A DNA stretch of 64,000 nt from Panagrolaimus kolymaensis (lineage: Eukaryota > Nematoda > Chromadorea > Rhabditida > Panagrolaimidae): NCBI GenBank assembly GCA_028622995.1, contig JAJQJQ010000002.1, forward strand, positions 2,232,001-2,296,000. Reading direction: 5' to 3'. Position 1 is the first letter of the stretch. Each line of letters opens with the position of its first letter. The notes under the pieces are model-generated. The model ran no database searches. It was not told where the DNA came from and saw only the letters and a program-made list of their open reading frames with translations. Positions 1 to 10,335 of this stretch are shown in pieces. A program made the position numbers and the translations under genes.

Positions 1-996
1 TTATGGGGACTTAACAATGACGACGACGAGCCAATTTGAAGGACGACGAAGCGATTACGCAAAAAAAAGAAAAGAAAAAGAAAAGAAAACAAGATATTAC
101 GCTTCTTTGATTTTATTGGAATTGAAAAGTGTGATTTGATTTGAACACGTAAAAATAAAACCAATTTCACCTACGGAAATGAACAAATTATTTTTTCAAT
201 TAAAGTTTTTTCTTCGGATAAAAAATGATTGCATCGTTGGATCTTTTTAATTAAAAAAAATCGTTTTTTTAAGAAAGCGTGTTAATTTTTAGAAAAAGAA
301 AATTCAAAAACGCTTAAAATGACTGAGAAAAAAAAAGAAGGAAGGAAGAAAAGAATCAGCATTGATCAAGTTACTACTGACCGAAAGGCAAAGATTCAGA
401 CCGGTTTGGTAGTGAGAGCACCACATTAAAAGATGTCTATCAACAACAACGCTAAAATAAAAGACAAATGTGTGTAAAAGTCATTTTTGCAACTAAAAAA
501 ATCTCCATTTAAAAAACTATATCACAAAGTATTATCAAAACATCTTTTTTATGAATGTTAGAGTGTTAAATGATGGTTTTTTGGTAAATTATTGTAAATT
601 CCTTCCAGCTATTTTGGATAGTGATTATGTATGTAAAATGCAGGTGGATAAAGTTTTAATAAAGTAAAAGCAGTTTAGTTCAAAGCCCTTTCTTTGTTAT
701 TTCGGACTTCTTGATTATTTAGTTATATAGCTAATAAGTTTAAACTTATTATTTCACGTAGAATCCTCAACTTAAAGCAAATGATAAAAAATTAAGCCCA
801 AACATATAAAAGTTTTTATGTTTCATCTCCATCCTTGCACGAAAACTCAACTTCGTGAAATTTACATAGCAAACGAAGCTTGGATAAAAAAAATTTGCAT
901 TGTTTGATATTGAAGCATTTTATAAAAAAATCATTGAATCAATCAAACAGAAAACCACATTCTCTTCTTCGACGACGTGCGTGAATTGCTGCAAGG
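1..996. other. 5' gene-free stretch upstream of the phosphatase gene
   Basis: AT-rich sequence with A- and T-runs. I see no exon with convincing codon structure, no RNA gene and no clear repeat. The last part presumably holds the promoter and 5' UTR of the phosphatase that starts at 997. Confidence 0.5.
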
Positions 997-2668
997 ATGT
1001 TTCTCAAAACAATTTTCAACAAAAATAAACAATCTCCTGTTGTTTCACCGCCTAAAAAGAAAAAAGCGTAATTTTTTTTCTTTTAACTTTTATAGGTTTT
1101 ATGTTTGTTTTTAGGCCACGAGCTAAACGAAATGAAGGAACTACTACTAAAGAAGATAAAGAAGGAAAAGAAGGCGCTTCAAAAGATCCACCACCAAGGA
1201 AGAATCAAACGTCAATCCAACAACCAGAACCTGATGTAAATGGAACGACCGTTGCTTTGCCGGTTACATCTTTACCTTCAGCACCAACAGCTTTACCAAT
1301 TCCAACACCTAAAAATGCTCCTGCCGCTTCTCCACTTCCTGTAGCTAAAAGTGCTTTCAATGCTCGTGCAGAAGTAGTTAAATGGGCAAGTCGAGCTCTT
1401 GAAAAGGGAATAAATGGCCTTCGTGAAGAATTCATGGAATTGAGAAAATATGTGCCGCCTTCAATGGAAACAACAGCATTTGATGCTAATTGGGAAGCTG
1501 GCAGAAATCGCTATAAGGATGTTCCATGTAAGCTTTTACTCTTATTTCTTTACAGCTTTTACTAATTTGAAAAATTTTAGGTCAAGATAAATACCGCGTT
1601 GTTCTCAAATGGCCTAATGCTTCTCATGATTATATCCATGCAAAGTAAGTTTTGGGAAAGTTCAATTTTCTGATGTTATCACTATGACTTCATTGACCAC
1701 CATAATAATTCGTTTATTCCATCATCACTATTCTCAAATATCTAACATCATTATTTTTCAGTTATGTCGCAACTCCAATCAGTGATAAACGATTCATCTG
1801 CACGCAAGGTCCACTTGATTCCACCGTGAGTTCATTTTACTATTGTATCACCTTTATTAAATTTCAATTTTTAGATTGTTGACTTTTGGCACATGGTAAT
1901 TCAAGAAGAAACAGAAACATGCATTATGCTTTGCAACATCAAGGAAAAAGGCATGGATAAATGTGCGCAATATTGGCCATTGGAAGAAAAAGAAGTGAAA
2001 ACTTATGGCGATGTCGAAGTAACAAATGGTGAAATTCGAGCTCTGAATGCTGATGAACCTAATATCAAGTTATCAATTTTGAATGTTAAATGGAAGGTCG
2101 ATGGTAAAGAAAAAGCTAGAGAAGTTCGTCATTATCAAGTAAGTTCATTATTCAATATTTTACGATTTGATCTTAACGTTTACTCTTTTTAGTGGATGGA
2201 TTGGCCTGATCGTGGTGTTCCACCATGTCGTCTAACAGCTATGGTTCTTCTTTCATATGTTCGTGGTACTAAAAAGCCTATCGTGGTTCATTGTTCAGCT
2301 GGAATTGGTCGAACGGGATCTGTAAGTTTTGACATTAATTTTTATGCTTCAACTAATATGTACATTTTTAGATCGTTGCAATCGAATTTATTCTGGAACG
2401 TCTTCAATCTGGTATCGCATGTGAAGCTATGGATGAAATTTTAAGGGAACTTCGTGGCCAACGAGTTTTCTCAATTCAAACTGACCTCGTATGTTTATCA
2501 CGTCCTCTAATATTTTTTAAATCACATTATTTGTTTCAGCAATATCTCTATGTTCATCGCGTGATGCTATTTTACTTTTTTGAAAAATACAAGGTTGCTG
2601 TCTCTGCTGATGATCTCCAAGTCAAATACAAGAAATTCGTCGAAGATTATGAAAAAGCTACAGCTTAA
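997..2668 (+). CDS. Protein tyrosine phosphatase, classical single-domain (8 exons)
   Basis: Removes phosphate from phosphotyrosine in proteins. Exons I infer: 997-1067, 1115-1527, 1581-1644, 1762-1825, 1875-2138, 2193-2321, 2372-2488, 2540-2668, giving about 416 residues; every junction is GT-AG and in frame. The first ~130 residues are Lys/Pro/Ala-rich and probably disordered. The catalytic domain follows in canonical order: phosphotyrosine-loop NRYKDV, ANYV/TQGPL region, WPD loop in [12 protein letters not shown]-loop [11 protein letters not shown] (catalytic Cys codon at 2292-2294), and Q-loop QTD. All catalytic residues are present, so it should be active. There is no signal peptide or membrane segment, so it is cytosolic. 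An AATAAA lies at 2763-2768. It resembles the large nematode family of single-domain PTPs; I cannot name a single orthologue. Confidence 0.93.
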
Positions 2669-2997
2669 TTCTTTTTCTCAACTTATGAAGTGTGAACTTA
2701 TTTCTGGCTATTATGTTCATAGTTTTCAAATATGATATGTTTATATGTAAATTGCTTTGATCAATAAATTTAGTATTTTGTCTTTGTTGTTTTTTATTTT
2801 ATGTACATATTTTGTTTATACCAGGTATGCATGAGAGAACCAGATTCCAACAGTAGTATTTGGCAACGATGAGCAAAGCCACTTTATTTAACCCTAATAC
2901 TTAGGAAAATTTTGGAGGATGTTTCATCAACAAATTGTTCGTTTTATGCATGCGTCATATTACCCAAAGACATGTATGTACATAATAACAAATTTAT
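2669..2997. other. Convergent 3' region between phosphatase and hydrolase genes
   Basis: About 330 bp between two convergent stop codons. It carries the phosphatase poly(A) signal (2763-2768) and presumably the hydrolase 3' UTR. I see no further gene. Confidence 0.6.
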
Positions 2998-4140
2998 TTA
3001 TTCTGTAGAGTTTAACATTTTTACAACAACATCTGAGACAAGTTTAGCTCTAAATTTTTGTAAAAAGTGTCCTTCATTTTTGAATATTACACTAATTGAT
3101 TTTGATCCTTTCTCCATTTGTTTGAGAACATCATCGATTATTTGAGGTTCATCACCAGTAGTTGAGGTTTCAAAATTATGGCCATCATGGAAAAGCGACA
3201 TGAATTCTTTACTAATATGAGGTTCAATCAGCCAATCTTTTCCTCCAGCAGCTAAGAAAACTTTAGTTGAACTTTGATTCACAGCATCAACATATGGTTT
3301 TTGTTTTTCGACATAGCAATGATTCATTGTTGTAAGGCAGACTCCAGCTTCGTGACCATTTTGCACTCTCATTTTCAACATTGTTGCGTATACTGTAAAT
3401 AAATTTTATTTTTTTAACATTATGAACTTGAAAAGTAAAAAGAAACTTACTATGATAAAGAAGCCAATTTGAAAAGAATCGAAACCATAGAGGAGCCCAT
3501 AATGAAGCTAACAAATTTACTCTCCAACGAGGTCTAATTCCGCGATGAGTGGTAATTCCAATTGCATTTAAAAGAATCAATCCACAAGTTTTTTCTCGGT
3601 TTTCTGCAGCAGCAATTAAAGCATTTTCAGTTCCTCTTGAATGTCCCATAAATATCAAATTTTCTTTGAGATTGAGACCATCAATAATTTGTTGAACAAA
3701 TTGGATTCTTTCACAATTATCGTTTTTGAGTCTTTCGTCATCTAAAAATAAACCATGAACGATTTAAATAAAAAAAAGACAATTTAGGCTAGAATAACAT
3801 TAACTCAAATTACAGTATACCAATTTTTGCTGAATTCAAACAACAACAAAAACTTACAAGAACTAAAACCAAGACCAGCAAAATTTATTCCAATAAATCG
3901 AACTCCAGCTTTAGTTAATAACGGTTCAATGTATTTAAAGTCTTTATGAGAGCCAGGACATCCATGCAACCCAATACATGTTCCAAGAGTTGAGCCATCA
4001 GGTTTTGAATCTTGATACACAGCATTGAGTGGAATGATTTCACCTCGTTGATTTTTGACGGAAATTGGGAGAGAAAAAAGATTTTGTTCCAAATTCATTA
4101 CTGTAGAAGAAAGAAATCGAATTTGTTTAAATGAAAGCAT
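2998..4140 (-). CDS. DUF1057-type alpha/beta hydrolase, copy 2
   Basis: Alpha/beta-hydrolase of a family known mainly from nematodes (DUF1057); substrate unknown. Exons on the minus strand: 3858-4140, 3451-3741, 2998-3392, about 322 residues, all in frame. The oxyanion region reads LHGCPGSHKDFKY, the nucleophile elbow GHSRG, an acid-region loop GGKDWLIEP, and the catalytic His lies in NEGHFLQK, so the triad looks complete. The N-terminus MLSFKQIRFLSST could be a weak mitochondrial leader, with an alternative in-frame Met shortly after. It lies head-to-tail 242 bp downstream of a paralogue with the same motifs and similar exon layout, so the pair arose by tandem duplication. An acceptor-like ctttcag sits about 20 nt before the start codon (minus strand, near 4161-4163). 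Confidence 0.9.
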
Positions 4141-4160
4141 TTTTTTGGTAGTTTTGAAAG

Positions 4161-4170
4161 CTGAAAGTCG
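4161..4170 (-). promoter_or_regulatory. Candidate trans-splice acceptor 5' of hydrolase copy 2
   Basis: The minus strand reads gactttcag directly before the short 5' leader. There is no upstream exon in frame, and an AATAAA-type signal (minus strand, 4308-4313) lies about 145 bp earlier. That spacing is what is expected between genes of a nematode operon processed by spliced-leader trans-splicing. Inference from signal spacing only. Confidence 0.45.
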
Positions 4171-4382
4171 TAGTTTATTTTCTGCACTTTTGATTTTGGA
4201 AGATAATGAACAAATAACAGCAGACTCCGATTTTTATAGCCTTTTCTAGTTTTAAAAGGGTTAAAAAACGGATTTTGTGCACTTTTTTATAAGGATTTAA
4301 GAAATATTTTATTCAAAAATGAAAGAATATGGTTATATTCAAATTGCACTAAATTTTTATTATTAAAGTAAAAAGCGACAAA

Positions 4383-5702
4383 TCAAGCACTTTGCCGAGA
4401 ATTTTCTTTGACTTTCAACATTGTAAGAATTGATTCGGCCATTAGATCGGCTCGATCTTTTTGAAGAAAATGTCCATCTTTTTGACAGAAAACTCCAATT
4501 GTTTTTCGGCCTTGTTTCAGTTCGTTCACAACTTTGGTAGTAGTTTCAGAATCATCTCCACGATGAGCGCTAGCCTAAAATTTACTCATAATTTTTTGAA
4601 ACCAAAACTTTCAAAGCCCTCCAACTTTACTGACGATAAAAAAACCTTACAATTTCAATATTATCTTTAAAACAGCTTCTAAATTCTCTACTAATTGAAG
4701 GTTCAATTAACCAATCTTTTCCACCATATAGTAAGATTGCTCTTGCATTGGAATTATTAAACTTTTCAATATACGGTATTGCATCCGAATAATCAAGCCC
4801 TGCCATTAAATTCATTGCTACACCACAAATTTCGCCATTATTAACTTTGAACTGAGCAAACTTGTTATATACTAAAGTCAGATATGTAACGAAATCAAAT
4901 TTTTTTAAAGCATACTTTGATACATTAACCAATTAGAAAACCACCTTAGCCATTGAATTCTCCATAAAAATGCTAAAAGTTCAAAGGCAAATAAAGGTTT
5001 AGTTCCACGATGCGGACGAATACCAATAGGATTTACAGATATTATTCCAGCTGTCTTTTCCTAAAATTAACGATAACTATTTGAAGGTGATGAAGTGTAA
5101 ACCATACTGGATTATTAGCAGCCATCTTTAATGAATTTTCTGATCCTCGACTATGACCGATAAAAACAAGATTTTTATCAAGATTTAAAACGTCAATAAC
5201 TTGTTGAACAAATTGTAACCGTTCATTATTATCATTTTGTAACCTTTCATCATCTCAAATGCAACAGATTAATTAATGGCTTATACCTAAAATGTCCTTC
5301 CTTACATTTAGTATATCCACAGCCAGGAAAATTAACCGCAACAATTCTCACTCCTGCTTCTTCTAATTTTGGATTAACATATTTGAAATCTTTATGTGAA
5401 CCTGGAGCTCCATGAGAGCTTACCACAACGCCGATATTGGAACCTTCAGGTTTTGTATCCTATAAAAACTCATATTGGCAAATAAATAGATGAAAGAAGC
5501 TTACTTGAAAAATAGCATCTAATTTTACAATTTGTCCATATTTAGTTTTAATTTCTATAGGAGTTTTAAATAAATTAGGTTCATTTATGCCATTAATATA
5601 TTTTTCAACCATCGTTGAAAACTGCAAATAACTTTGAAAAACATTTTTTCTTTGAATATATAAATAAAAATTTGAATTTTGTTTTAAAGTAAAAGTTAGC
5701 AT
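4383..5702 (-). CDS. DUF1057-type alpha/beta hydrolase, copy 1
   Basis: Paralogue of the neighbouring gene. Exons on the minus strand: 5505-5702, 5306-5459, 5108-5253, 4916-5060, 4651-4871, 4383-4574, giving about 351 residues with all phases consistent. Motifs mirror copy 2: HGAPGSHKDFKY, GHSRGSENS, GGKDWLIEP and catalytic His in KDGHFLQK. It has more introns than copy 2. I start at the ATG at 5702, which adds a 30-residue leader; an internal Met at 5612 matches the start of the conserved region and is a good alternative. The enzyme's substrate is unknown. It is the upstream member of a possible two-gene operon with copy 2. Confidence 0.88.
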
Positions 5703-7077
5703 CAAAAAGTTTTTTTTAATTGAAAGATATTTAAGGTGGATCTTTCAGTTTTGGTGTAGTAAGGAAATAATAACAAAATTTGGGTGATCAAATAAAGAAA
5801 AGAAAGAAAGTTGAAAATGAGAAAAATGAAAACGAAAGACTGATAAAAAAAAGATGAGGACAAACGCACGCGCATACATTTTTTATTGTGTTCAAAATGT
5901 TTTAACAAGCAAAGGTCAGACTAAAATTGTACTTTGATCAGCTTTTGTTTTATTATTATGTCTATCGAATCTCGGAGTTTTAAACTAAACGTGCACAGAA
6001 TAAATTTTAAAAATAAATATGATTTTCAGAAGAAGAAAAAATGGGAAAGAAAAGAAACCCTTTAAAATGTAAATGTGTTTGACGTGGTAAAAGCAAGCAA
6101 ACAATACTCACTTTTTTGTTTTTAATAATAAAAAAATCTTTTTTTAAAGCTTTGTTTAACTTTACTTGACACAATTCTTTATGGAAGTCTTGCATCTTCA
6201 AAGCACGCAAATAAAATAGTACGCAGTCTTTCATCCAAAAAAGATAACCAAATACAATACAGTAACCATAATAAGGAAGCGTTATTGCAAGTAGCCATAA
6301 TGCTTCATGATTAATTTAAATAATTAAACAAAGGAGTCATTAGCATTTTGCGGTAAGAAATCAACACGAGAAAATTTTTTTTCTAACGCATATGCTCTAA
6401 CCAAACAAATTTTTTACTCAAAAGGCAGCATTTATTTCCCTATATTAATTTTTTGTTAATAATTTCGTTTACTAAATATAAATCGTAATTATAATCTTAT
6501 ATTACAAAAGAGATTTAAAAGAAGTCATTTTGTTGATGAACAATAAAAAATCGATTCAAAGAATTTATTATTCGTTTGTTCTTCTCAAATAAAATTTGTG
6601 TGGTAATAAAACTATTTTTTTATCAGTTTCGTTTGTTTGGACTTTGATAGCTGTTTCAAGAAATGGTTTTGATGAAACAGCAATCTTTCTAACAAAGTAT
6701 GTATTTTTTGAACTTTTAGACACATTTTTATCGGTCAAAGAAGAAGCCAAAATTTGTGTGGAGACTTCCATGTTTTTTTAAACTCAATGTTATAATTCAT
6801 TGATTTTCGTGAATCATAAATAAACGAGAAAAAAAAAATGAATCTTGTTTCGATTCAAAATGAGTCATCTTTTATTTTGGCGTGATCTGTTTTCTTCTAT
6901 TTCCTTATAACCTCCTTGAAGGGATAAAGGAATAAGGAAATCATTATGAAACGGGTTTCTTCCCATTCAACCAACCACATCGCATTGTGGTCACTCTAAT
7001 CGTTCAAAAAAGTAGGTTATAAAAGATTTGAAAAATCTCCAAAAAAGCATCATTTCATTTGAAAGACGAAAAAAATA
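5703..7077. other. Intergenic stretch with only weak ORFs
   Basis: About 1.4 kb. The only notable reading frame is a single-exon 67-residue basic ORF on the minus strand (6568-6771), which I do not consider supported. The 3' end carries the promoter of the gene at 7078, including a TATA-like element. Confidence 0.5.
7017..7026 (+). promoter_or_regulatory. TATA-box candidate
   Basis: TTATAAAAGA lies about 55 bp before the start codon at 7078, with a short leader and no intervening ATG. The spacing fits a TATA-driven compact promoter for the small Cys/Lys-rich gene. Confidence 0.4.
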
Positions 7078-7474
7078 ATGGTTGTTGTTACTTCTTTGAA
7101 AAATAGTGACTTAGTTAAATGCAGTTGTTGCAAAAAGTTAACTCCTTGTTTAGTGAAAGGTCACAAAGAAGCTAGTCCCGTTGAAGAAGATAAAGCTGCC
7201 ATAATTGAAAAGTTTGAAAAAACCTCGAAATTTGAGAAATCAGAAAAGCCTGAAAAGCGCGAGAAAAAATGCTGCCTTAGAAATGAGCTTACGACAAAGT
7301 AAGTTAATAATATGATATTTGGAAGTTATTTATTCGAGAATTTTCAGAATTGTTACTTTGGCTAAATCCAAACTTTCGACATCATCACCTACTCCACCAA
7401 AAGATATGGAAACTGGTAATTATGATAATAAAAATTTTGATGATTGTTTAGACATTAAAAAAGCTGCTGCCTAA
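7078..7474 (+). CDS. Small Cys- and Lys/Glu-rich protein, unknown function
   Basis: Two exons, 7078-7298 and 7348-7474, give 115 residues; the intron is a 49-bp GT-AG and the frame is kept. I do not recognise the family. The N-terminus contains closely spaced cysteines (KCSCCKKLTPC), the middle is a highly charged EKFEKTSKFEKSEKPEKREK run, then KCCLRNE. The second exon has a Ser/Thr/Pro segment and ends in KKAAA. There is no signal peptide and no membrane segment. The cysteines could bind metal, or the N-terminal cluster could be acylated; neither is shown. Poly(A)-type signals follow at about 7516-7560. Confidence 0.7.
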
Positions 7475-7790
7475 TATATTCTTCTTATTTTTATAACGAA
7501 ATTTTTTTATGTAATAATAAATTGTTTTATTTTTTTATTGAATGCTTTAAAAATAAAATTTTTACAATAAAATCTTTTTTGCTTTAATTGTTCCAAATAA
7601 TTTTCATTCGGATTATATCATCTAGAGATGGAGTACGAATTGCAACTTTCATTGATGAAGATATTGAAAAATGGAAATGTAATAGACTTGTTGGAAATAA
7701 ATGAATAAATTTGATTTACTTCACCTTTTTTTCTTCATTGTTTCATTTCTAAATAATTTCATTCCCTTTGTGCTTTCTTCTGATAAAATA
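7475..7790. other. 3' UTR and short spacer
   Basis: AT-rich, with several AATAAA-like signals for the upstream gene. It may include the 3' UTR or last exon of a possible small minus-strand gene (next entry). Confidence 0.4.
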
Positions 7791-8052
7791 TTAACTTCCT
7801 AGAATGCTTTCATTTTTCGAAGAAGAAATTTTTTTTGTAACTTTTCTTGCAAATTCATCACCACCATATGATTTTCCAATAATGAGAAATATTTCCTGAA
7901 ATTGATACATATATTTTTTTAAAATTGGTTTTTAAGCCATTTTTGATTGTTTCTTACATTTCAGTAAATTGGTAGGCGTAGTTTTTTATGTATAAATTAA
8001 AAAGAGGAAATTACCGACTTTTTGGAAAAAGGATTATCACCACTTTCAGACA
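7791..8052 (-). CDS. Possible small minus-strand gene fragment
   Basis: Low-confidence gene. A minus-strand exon at 7791-7895 follows a good acceptor (tttcag) and reads EIFLIIGKSYGGDEFARK, then a Lys/Ser-rich tail to a stop. A preceding exon ending at 8015, at a gtaatt donor, reads LSESGDNPFSKKS in the matching phase. I cannot find a convincing start codon or first exon further upstream. An alternative 46-bp intron (gttaca...ctag) would change the C-terminus. Either a short unrecognised gene or chance. Confidence 0.25.
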
Positions 8053-8315
8053 ATGAAAAAAAAAATTCAATTTTACACTTCGTCATTGAGAATATTTTCA
8101 ACTATCATTTTAGCAATCATTTTTTTTTTTCATTCATCGTCAATTTCCTTTTGTTTTCCATCCTATAATTTTTCTTTCTCGTGCCAAAAATTGAGAGAAA
8201 AAAAAACTCGTTTCATTTCCGGAAAAAATCAAAGTTCAATGCTTCAGAGTTTTTTTTAATTTTTGTTTATTAGAGAGTTCGTGATTTGTGATTGTTGTGT
8301 TTAAAATATAATAAA

Positions 8316-9234
8316 ATGCCGATGTATCAAAATACTACTGCCCAAAAAGCTGTAGTTGTTAATTATAGGCTGGAAGGGAATTGCTGTTGGTCAATTATGG
8401 AAGCATTTTGTTGTGGATGCAGCCCATCAATCGGAAAGATTTTTGGTAAAAGAGGACATGACACTGAGCTTACACCAGATGAAATTGAAGCAGTTCGAGA
8501 AGTTTGGCAACGGTGAGCTTCAAAAATTTATTTAAAAAAATTATGCGGTGCTTTTATTTTTCAAGATCCAAAAAAGCTATTAAACTATAACTTTTAGAGC
8601 AAAAAGTCATGATATTGGAAAAAAGATTTTATCATCCTTGATTGAAAGACGCCCCAAATTCGCAGAATATTTTGGTATAACTTGCTCGATTGAAGATGGA
8701 ATTGATTTTCTTGAACTTCATAAAGCTCGAGAATTTCAACTTCAAGCTCATCGAATTCAGGGATTTTTGGACACTGCTGTTGGTTCACTTGGTTATTGCC
8801 CTTTAACATCCATTTATGATATGGCACATCGAATTGGACAAATTCATTTTTATCGGTTAGATTTTTAAATAAATTTTTCTATGGTTCATAAAAATTTTTT
8901 TACTTCAGAGGTGTTAATTTTGGTGCTGATAATTGGCTTGTATTTAAGAAAGTAGCGGTGGATCAAGTCACTGCTATCCGAGCAACATCCAAAAATGGAA
9001 GCTCTTTAGATCTTTTATCCAAGGATATGTCAACTGTAAGGCAAAATTGAAAACTAAAAAAAATCAAAAAAATGTTTTTAGGAAAAAGAGCCTGAATTAA
9101 ATCCATATGCAGGTGAAAATTGCATTGCCCGACTTGGTTGGAATAAACTCATGACCGTCATTGTTCGAGAAATGAAGCGAGGATTTCTTGAAGAAGCCAT
9201 GAGAAATTGTAAAGAAGAAGAACCCATCGTTTAA
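8316..9234 (+). CDS. Globin-family protein with N-terminal Cys cluster
   Basis: Four exons (8316-8512, 8598-8855, 8909-9035, 9082-9234) give 244 residues in frame. The globin fold runs from about residue 45 to 230: helix A (TPDEIEAVREVWQR), helix B-D (SSLIERRPKFAEYFG, with the CD-region Phe), an E-helix with a His in QLQAHRIQGFLDTAVGSL (candidate distal residue), and IGQIHFYRGVNFG, where the His corresponds to the proximal F8 His of IG..H...GV motifs. Haem binding is therefore likely. Before the globin domain is an unusual Cys-rich stretch (CCWSIMEAFCCGC), which could be palmitoylated and tether the protein to membrane, or bind metal. Nematodes have tens of such divergent globins with neuronal roles; I cannot assign which one this is. 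Confidence 0.88.
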
Positions 9235-10011
9235 AATAAACAAAAAAAACTTTGATTTCACCCTTTTTTGCTTTTATTTTATCCTGCTTTTTTAAATGAT
9301 TGTGGCCAAAGAAAAATTGTATAATTTTCTAATGTTCGATTGAATTTAATTATTAAAAGTTATGATGCCATTTATTTAATATTTACCAAGTATTTATTAT
9401 TGTATGTGTTCCTTCTTGAAATAAAAAATGTTGATAAAAACGTATGAAAAAAAAATCAAGCGGTAGTCATAATAATTCTGATTGCATAATTTTTAACGAA
9501 TTTTTTAAAAGTCTCTTGAAATCGTAAAACCTTCCAAAATTTTGTTAAAACAAAGATTAGATTGATTGATAATAACAAGCAATATTGGAATAAATAAATG
9601 AATAAAACATTAACCTGATATAGCCTTTTGAATCCAACCACATCGCTACAAAACAAAAAATCAACTATGTTTGGAATGCTCAACATCGAAGAAGGTTTTT
9701 TCCTTCAATGAGTTAAATATCAGGTAATACAGTAAATTCAAAAATGTCTTTTTGTATCCGAAACCAAAATTTAAAATAATGTAATCTTCGTTTGGAGGAG
9801 ATATAATGTGGTTTATCTATTTTGATCGGTAATTGATATCAGTCAAAAATAAAAAGATTTGTTTGATCATAATAATACGCACATTAGTTTGGGGTATAAA
9901 AAGTTATAGCTAAATAATTTTAATAATGGTGTAAGATTGACTTAAATTAATGCTTGTTACTAGCATCTTTGAATTCTAAACGTTAACATTTTTGAGGACT
10001 AAAAAATTCAG
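9235..10011. other. Intergenic spacer
   Basis: Contains the globin 3' UTR with AATAAA-type signals (near 9419). A small minus-strand ORF (9456-9686) can be read but has poor splice signals and I do not call it. No repeats recognised. Confidence 0.5.
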
Positions 10012-10263
10012 TCAAAAAACTTCTTCAGCGGCTTTCAAGATAGCTTTAAAAATGTGTGGGAAAAGAATGGAAGCATGAAAGAATATTCGTTGTGCGCGAA
10101 TCAAAAGAAGTGAACGAGCGCTTTTGGCAAAAACATGCGAGCGATGAATGACTCGCGACATCAGCGACTCGCGGCTAACTTTCACTTTTGAGATTGCAAA
10201 CATTTTTTCTTCTTCTTCCAAACTGTTTTTGAGCTGTTTGACTGTGTACGAGCTTGTCATCAT
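10012..10263 (-). CDS. Small unannotated protein candidate, divergent from the PUF gene
   Basis: A single-exon ORF of 83 residues starts MMTSSYTVKQLKNSLEEEEK and ends in KAILKAAEEVF. The sequence is visibly more GC-rich than its surroundings (many CG dinucleotides around 10080-10180), which is unusual for spacer here. It is amphipathic and rich in Arg/Lys/Ser, without a signal peptide. Its start codon is only 72 bp from the PUF start codon, so the two would share a bidirectional promoter. I recognise no family. It could instead be regulatory sequence that happens to be open. Confidence 0.33.
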   Translation of the reverse strand: MMTSSYTVKQLKNSLEEEEKMFAISKVKVSRESLMSRVIHRSHVFAKSARSLLLIRAQRIFFHASILFPHIFKAILKAAEEVF

Positions 10264-10335
10264 CTTTAATTTAACTAATTTCTGACGGTTCGTTGGCTAT
10301 TAATAACACTAACATTATCCGTAACTCTGTTCATC

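Noticed and set aside
6568..6771. 67-residue basic single-exon ORF on the minus strand with an overlapping AATAAA-type signal
   Set aside because: Opposite strand is equally open over the same interval, no family or splice evidence; likely chance.
8053..8259. Plus-strand ORF with a signal-peptide-like start
   Set aside because: Phe/Ser/Lys homopolymer-driven composition, overlaps the leader of the globin gene and a possible minus-strand exon; no support.
9456..9686. Minus-strand ORF that could be read as a two-exon 48-residue protein
   Set aside because: The acceptor is poor (tttggaag) and composition is low complexity; no recognised family.
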